Source: an uncultured Brachyspira sp.
GTDB taxonomy: Bacteria; Spirochaetota; Brachyspiria; Brachyspirales; Brachyspiraceae
Direction: 5' to 3'
Length of the DNA: 39,470 bases
NCBI RefSeq assembly: GCF_944390595.1
Contig: NZ_CALXRN010000108.1
Coordinates: forward strand, 1 to 39,470
Positions 34,979 through 39,470 of this stretch are shown piece by piece (position 1 is the first letter of the stretch; each line of letters begins with the position of its first letter). The position numbers and the translations under genes were made by a program. Below the pieces are notes generated by a model that was given only the letters and a program-made list of their open reading frames with translations, had not been told where the DNA came from and ran no database searches.

Positions 34979-37741
34979 TTATTCTGCAGCTGTAGTATCA
35001 GTTGTTTCTGTACCAGCAGTATTATCAGCAGGTGTTGTTTCTGCTGCTGTATCTGTATTATCAGCTGGTACTGTTTCTTCTGTTTCAGTTGTAGTATCAG
35101 TAGTTGCTGTTTCCTCTGTTTCAGCTGTACTGTCAGCAGATGTTGTTTCATCTGTTACTGCAGCAGCTGTTTCTTTTTTAAGATTGTCTATATCATCTAC
35201 AGTTATACTTAAATCCATTCTTCTTATAACAGTTTTTGCTGTTTCAGCATCAACAGTTTCTCCTAAAGGATCAAGTAATGTTATTTCAGGATCTTCGTTT
35301 TTATACTGTTTTATTTCAACTACATATCCTTCAGCATCTTTTGCTATTGTAGTTTTATTTCTTCCGTCATTGTTTATATCTATAGTAACACCATTAATTC
35401 TCACTTCATTTACCGTACTTCTTCCGTCTATATAAGTTTTTGTAGTAGATGTGCTTCCGTCTGCCTCCGTAACAGTTGTTTCAGTATTGCCGGCAACATC
35501 TCTTGTTACTATTGTAATAGAACCGTTAGGTTTACTGGTAGTTGTTACGCTGCTTGAATCTGATGCCACAACTTCAATTACAGTAGTTGAGTCTTTATTG
35601 ATAGTTGTTGTTTCTCTTGATCCATCTTTTCTTATTATTCTTTTTATTGTAGTGCCGTCAGGCATTTTTATTTCACTTATAGTATCTTCAGCAACAGTAT
35701 CGGTTATAACTGTACCATCAACTTTTTTGGTTACTACAGTGAAAGATCCGTCATCATTATATGTTTTTGTTATAATGCTTCCGTCGTCAGCTTTAACATT
35801 ATATGAGAATGTTCCTGCTCCGGATGCTTCGGAATTTCTTTCTTCAACTCTTCCGTCAGGATAAACTATTTTTAAATTGCTTACACCATTAGCATCAACA
35901 GTTGTAGTTCCTATACTTCCGTCTATATAATTAGCTACTACTACATAGCTTCCATCCGGATTTTCTGTTTTTACTATAACAGCACCATCAACGCGTTTTG
36001 TTTCTGTTACAATATTTCCATAATTATCTTCTGTTCTTTTTACTTCTGTACCATCCAAACTTCTAGTATAGAAGAATGCTCCATTATCATCTTTATAATT
36101 TGTTGTAATAGAACCGTCAGATCTTTCTACTACAAATGCTTTGTTGCTTTCTAATGTTTTTCTATTTATAAAAGAACCGTCAGGATATAAAGTATATTCA
36201 AAAGTATCTCCTGAAGATGTTTTTGTATTGATAGATTTTGAATTATCTATCATATATGTTTCTACTCTTCTGTCTCCGTTTTCAAATAATATTTCTATTT
36301 CTCTTTTACCATAAGGATATATTGTATCAGAAACTTCATAATTATTTGAGTACATTTTTGTTCTTTCTACTTTTCCGTTTTCATAAGTTATTCTTACGCC
36401 GTTATCATATAAAGTTTCTCTTTCATAATCAAAATTAGGAAATACATTTTCTGTTGTTATGCTTCCGTCATTATTAGTGTTTACTCTATGATTATTTGTA
36501 AACGGTATAAATTTAACAGATGTATCATTACTTCTTATTAGAGATATAACTTTTTCTAAAGACTCTTTTTGGTAATAATCATTTCCTACATTTGTTAAAA
36601 ATATTTCATAAGCTATAGCAGCATTAGTTATTTCTCCAAGTGCTATAAATGTATGTCCCATATTTAAATATGCACTGTAATATAAAGCCCAAGTATTATA
36701 TAAATCAACAGAAGCTATATTAGTTTTTATTTCTACCATGTTTCCATTTGTATCCATAACATTAGTCATAATCACTATATTTGTTACGATATAAGGTTCT
36801 TCATTTTCTTCTGTTACAACATAAGTAGAACCAGTAGTTGTAGAATTGGTATTCATAACTACATTATTTGAATCTCCTGTATTTATTTCATTTGTAACAT
36901 TATCAGGAGGAAGAGAAGTTTCAGATACTGAAGGATCTACAACCTCAAGATTAAAGTTTGTATTAGCTTCAAATATAACAGTAGTATTCGTAAACTCATA
37001 TTCATTTGTGTAAGTATTTGTTATGATAACATTAGTAAACAAAGGCAATTTTATAAATGTATTATCTAATGTATTTTTTATAGTTTCATTTGACTGATTT
37101 AAATTATTTATTGCATCAGATATTGCATTTGTATCGGATGATAAATTTGTTGACATTGTATTCGTATCAATAGGTGAAATTAAATTTGTGCTTCCTAACT
37201 CATTTGTTCCTATAGATATATTTGTTGCATTTTCATTAGAAGAAGCAGCATTAACATCAAATGTAAATATCGTATTTGTTACAACATTTTGGGAAATAGT
37301 ATAATTTGTTAATACCTCATAATTCAATTTTGTTACGTATGGAGAGTGCAGACGTTGTATAGATCTATTATACCAAACTAAAGCATCTTCGTAATTTTTT
37401 AATTGATAATATGAGTTTGCTATATTATTACAATATGAGTATGAATCATTTATATCAAAAGCCAATTTGTAATAATTGATTGCATTTTCATATTGTTTAT
37501 CCTGAAAATAACATGCACCTATATAATAATAGAGCATATCATTTGTAGACAATGGTCTTTTTTCTAAATATAGTAAAAAAGCTTCTCTTGCAAAATTATA
37601 TTTTTTTTGGAAGAAAAGTTTTTCCGCATTGTAAAATTCTTTGTCTATATTTCTCTTATCATTAGGTGCTGCATTCTGTCCAAGTAATGATAATGATACT
37701 GCTAAAATAGCTGCTAAAGATATTATAAGAAATTTTTTCAT
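34979..37741 (-). CDS. Large exported TPR and DG-repeat protein
   Basis: A 920-residue protein with a signal peptide (about 1-21, ending LSLLG). Residues about 32-130 hold TPR-like helices (AEKLFFQKKYNFAREAFLLY, then repeats around ACYFQDKQYENAINYYKLAF and NSYYQLKNYEDALVWYNRSI). A long Asn/Thr-rich part (about 140-350) follows and another short helical segment. From about 400 to 860 come many irregular units of roughly 15-20 residues built on DG(S/T/R) turns with alternating Thr/Val strands, suggesting a repetitive beta structure. The last 60 residues are a Thr/Glu/Ala tail that looks disordered. It may be a periplasmic or surface protein. AAGGAT precedes ATG 37741 by 10 nt. The next gene upstream is 46 nt away. 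Named family unknown. Confidence 0.75.
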   Translation of the reverse strand: MKKFLIISLAAILAVSLSLLGQNAAPNDKRNIDKEFYNAEKLFFQKKYNFAREAFLLYLEKRPLSTNDMLYYYIGACYFQDKQYENAINYYKLAFDINDSYSYCNNIANSYYQLKNYEDALVWYNRSIQRLHSPYVTKLNYEVLTNYTISQNVVTNTIFTFDVNAASSNENATNISIGTNELGSTNLISPIDTNTMSTNLSSDTNAISDAINNLNQSNETIKNTLDNTFIKLPLFTNVIITNTYTNEYEFTNTTVIFEANTNFNLEVVDPSVSETSLPPDNVTNEINTGDSNNVVMNTNSTTTGSTYVVTEENEEPYIVTNIVIMTNVMDTNGNMVEIKTNIASVDLYNTWALYYSAYLNMGHTFIALGEITNAAIAYEIFLTNVGNDYYQKESLEKVISLIRSNDTSVKFIPFTNNHRVNTNNDGSITTENVFPNFDYERETLYDNGVRITYENGKVERTKMYSNNYEVSDTIYPYGKREIEILFENGDRRVETYMIDNSKSINTKTSSGDTFEYTLYPDGSFINRKTLESNKAFVVERSDGSITTNYKDDNGAFFYTRSLDGTEVKRTEDNYGNIVTETKRVDGAVIVKTENPDGSYVVVANYIDGSIGTTTVDANGVSNLKIVYPDGRVEERNSEASGAGTFSYNVKADDGSIITKTYNDDGSFTVVTKKVDGTVITDTVAEDTISEIKMPDGTTIKRIIRKDGSRETTTINKDSTTVIEVVASDSSSVTTTSKPNGSITIVTRDVAGNTETTVTEADGSTSTTKTYIDGRSTVNEVRINGVTIDINNDGRNKTTIAKDAEGYVVEIKQYKNEDPEITLLDPLGETVDAETAKTVIRRMDLSITVDDIDNLKKETAAAVTDETTSADSTAETEETATTDTTTETEETVPADNTDTAAETTPADNTAGTETTDTTAAE

Positions 37742-37787
37742 AATAATACGATCCTTTTTATAAATTTAAGGACAATATTTAAAACTA

Positions 37788-38210
37788 TTAATTCTTTATA
37801 TAGTCAAAATAATGATTAAATAGAGAATAAAGTATATATTCGCTATATCCTCTCACTTTTTTATTTTTATCTAAAACATCATTTAAAAATTCAAATGTTT
37901 TTTCATCAGGGTTTTCTATGTAATATAATCTCTCTTTAGATAAAGATACGCTGTCATTTTTTAACATTTTTATAAGAGAAAGTTCTTTTAATCTGTCTTT
38001 TTTATCCTCTCTGCTTGAATAATATGAAAAAAGTCTTTTTACAAGATTTTCAAATACTATTTTATTATACATAACAGCACGTCTAACATCTGTATCTATA
38101 CTGCCGTCGTAATTACTTATTTCACTGTCAAATATTGCAATTGATATAGCTGACCTTATATCAGCAAATACCGCTTTTTCCTCTTTTAATTTAAATTTTT
38201 TATTAGACAT
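37788..38210 (-). CDS. Small unrecognised charged protein
   Basis: A 140-residue, mostly helical, lysine- and glutamate-rich protein without signal or membrane segment. It is probably co-transcribed with the large repeat protein 46 nt downstream. No family recognised. An AAAGGTGA lies well upstream of the start, too far to be a normal ribosome site. Confidence 0.6.
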   Translation of the reverse strand: MSNKKFKLKEEKAVFADIRSAISIAIFDSEISNYDGSIDTDVRRAVMYNKIVFENLVKRLFSYYSSREDKKDRLKELSLIKMLKNDSVSLSKERLYYIENPDEKTFEFLNDVLDKNKKVRGYSEYILYSLFNHYFDYIKN

Positions 38211-38372
38211 AATATTAGAAAGTATTCACCTTTATTTAAAATATAATACTTATGTTATATCGGAAATACTGAAAATTTTATTAAATAAAATTATTTTTAT
38301 GTACTATAGCTGTTTGAAAAATAAATCAGTAAATATTTATACTATTTTTTGATTTTTATATAATTTAGAAAT

Positions 38373-38407
38373 AAAAAACCCCTCTCATAATTATTTATGA
38401 AAGGGGT
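38373..38407 (-). terminator. Terminator of the cstA gene
   Basis: Two stem parts (38378-38383 with 38402-38407, and 38385-38390 with 38395-38400, one mismatch between) enclose a 4-nt loop. The A run 38373-38378 becomes a T run on the minus strand. Between here and 38210 the sequence is AT-rich with no visible gene. Confidence 0.75.
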
Positions 38408-38427
38408 AAATATTTATATATTAAATA

Positions 38428-39470
38428 TTATTTATTTTTTATAGCATCATTAGGATTTGAAGCAGTTTCTCTGTTTTTTAATCCTTTAGCCCATTGACCA
38501 GTAATGAACAATTCTATAACAGCCAATACGATCATAACAGCAGCTATACCAGCTAATACATATCCGTCAAAAGTAGCTTTCATAATGTTAGTATATACTA
38601 CTAAAGCTAAAGCAGAAAGTGTAACGGCAAACATGAATGTTAGAGGTATAACGTTTTCCCAAGAAGTTCTGCCTTGGCGGTTTTTTATCCAAGCAGCAAC
38701 TGCTAATAATGATAAACCAGCTAATAATTGGTTAGCACTTCCAAATATAGGCCATATTCTTTCATAGCCGTAAAGAGTAAATCCTAAAGATATGGCAACA
38801 GTAATACCTGTAGCAAGATAAGGATTTGTAAATACAGTTTTTACTGTTCTTCCATCTTCAGTATAGTATTCACCCAATTCTTGAACCAAGTATCTTCCTA
38901 TACGAGTGGCACTGTCTAAAGAAGTTAAAGTAAAAGAAGCGAATGCTAAAGTAACAAAAGTTTGACCTAATCCCATAGGTATTCCAAAAGAATTCATAAA
39001 TGTTGCAACGCCTAAAGCAAATCTAGCAGCTGGAGTTCCTTCAGTATTTCCTGCAATTGCAGCAACGCTCATTAAAGCAACTATTGCAACTATACCTTCT
39101 ATAAGCATAGCTCCGTAGCCTACAAGTTTAGCATCTTTTTCGCTATTAAGCTGTTTAGCACTAGTACCAGAGCTTACAAGAGCATGGAAGCCTGATATAG
39201 CACCGCATGCAACAGTGATGAAAAGTATTGGGAATAAATAGTTTCCAGCACTAGGCATAAATCCTGTGAAAGCTTGAGTTTGTATAGCAGGTCTCATTAT
39301 AACCAAACCAATAACACCTCCTACTACCATAGCATATAATAAGAAAGAAGACAAATAGTCTCTAGGCTGCAGAAGTATCCACACAGGCAGAAGAGAAGCA
39401 CATATTATATATATTACCAATATTATTTGCCAATGAACTTTAGTTAAAGCTAAGAACGGAAATTTATCAG
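38428..39470 (-). CDS. cstA: Carbon starvation protein CstA, C-terminal part (cut by the window end)
   Basis: Inner-membrane transporter of the CstA family (peptide or pyruvate uptake). The visible 346 codons contain many membrane segments and the family signature LFPILFITVACGAISGFH followed by SSGTSAKQL. The frame stays open to the window edge (DKFPFLALTKVHWQ is encoded at 39423-39468), so the N-terminal part is outside. The stop is at 38428-38430, with a terminator beyond. In this family the substrate cannot be told from the C-terminal part alone. Confidence 0.92.
   Translation of the reverse strand, partial: DKFPFLALTKVHWQIILVIYIICASLLPVWILLQPRDYLSSFLLYAMVVGGVIGLVIMRPAIQTQAFTGFMPSAGNYLFPILFITVACGAISGFHALVSSGTSAKQLNSEKDAKLVGYGAMLIEGIVAIVALMSVAAIAGNTEGTPAARFALGVATFMNSFGIPMGLGQTFVTLAFASFTLTSLDSATRIGRYLVQELGEYYTEDGRTVKTVFTNPYLATGITVAISLGFTLYGYERIWPIFGSANQLLAGLSLLAVAAWIKNRQGRTSWENVIPLTFMFAVTLSALALVVYTNIMKATFDGYVLAGIAAVMIVLAVIELFITGQWAKGLKNRETASNPNDAIKNK

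Noticed and set aside
34891-35151. Gln-rich minus-strand open frame over the end of the large repeat protein
   Set aside because: Shadow of the low-complexity Thr/Glu tail in another frame; no start signal and no independent context.
35451-35864. Hydrophobic plus-strand open frame antisense to the DG repeats
   Set aside because: Arises from the repetitive Thr/Val/Asp codons on the opposite strand; no ribosome site.
1-39470. CRISPR array, insertion sequence, prophage or attachment site
   Set aside because: No spaced direct repeats, transposase, integrase or phage structural genes were seen; the only tRNA has no flanking integrase.

Overview
The window is AT-rich bacterial chromosome that I read as a Brachyspira-type intestinal spirochaete. 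This is recognition rather than a database match. It rests on an FAD-dependent NADH oxidase (nox) behind a strong promoter, an expanded set of MglB-type galactose/glucose-binding proteins, a CheA with a long insertion, and A/T-biased codon use in every gene. There is no phage, integrase, insertion sequence, CRISPR array or rRNA. Most genes are core functions; the accessory interest lies in paralogue expansions, coupled small genes and a locus with two frameshifts.

Layout. (1) 39-3820, plus: signal peptidase I, a protein carrying an XPB-N-terminal-like domain without a helicase motor, and queA, closely packed. (2) 3884-11370, plus: four consecutive mglB-like genes, then mglA (ATPase), mglC (permease) and an unlisted 56-codon membrane protein overlapping mglC. 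The fourth mglB is canonical and belongs to the operon. The first three look separately transcribed and differ at sugar-contact positions. (3) 11417-12345, minus: a GNAT-fold protein and a META-like putative lipoprotein. (4) 12485-15248, plus: a FUSC-family membrane protein and a small exported beta-barrel-like protein. (5) 15249-17733, minus: UDP-glucose dehydrogenase followed by an unrecognised protein. (6) 17887-20301, plus: cheA. (7) 20368-23531, minus: tRNA-Gln(UUG), prs, rplY/ctc, a divergent pth, and a second pth joined in frame to a monooxygenase-like domain, all downstream of one consensus promoter. (8) 23692-25149, plus: a divergent HD-GYP-like protein. (9) 25146-27462, minus: mtnK-mtnA of methylthioadenosine salvage. 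(10) 27855-29210, plus: nox. (11) 29329-32067, plus: a duplicated ECF-S-like membrane protein, a third copy of the same module broken by a frameshift, and an M19 dipeptidase broken by a second frameshift. (12) 32074-33036, minus: a Gfo/Idh/MocA oxidoreductase. (13) 33233-34894, plus: fhs. (14) 34979-38210, minus: a 920-residue exported TPR/DG-repeat protein and a small unknown. (15) 38428 to the window end, minus: the C-terminal part of CstA.

Together the genes describe a host-associated motile anaerobe that takes up galactose/glucose by ABC transport (mgl), signals through CheA, removes oxygen with Nox, handles one-carbon units with Fhs, salvages methylthioribose, and probably takes up small molecules or peptides (ECF-S-like proteins, dipeptidase, CstA). 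No clearly new defence or mobile system is visible. The best leads are the mglB paralogue array with altered binding pockets, the tandem pth pair with the Pth-monooxygenase fusion, the XPB-N-like protein without a motor, the coupled small membrane protein after mglC, and the S-component/dipeptidase locus with two single-base frameshifts.
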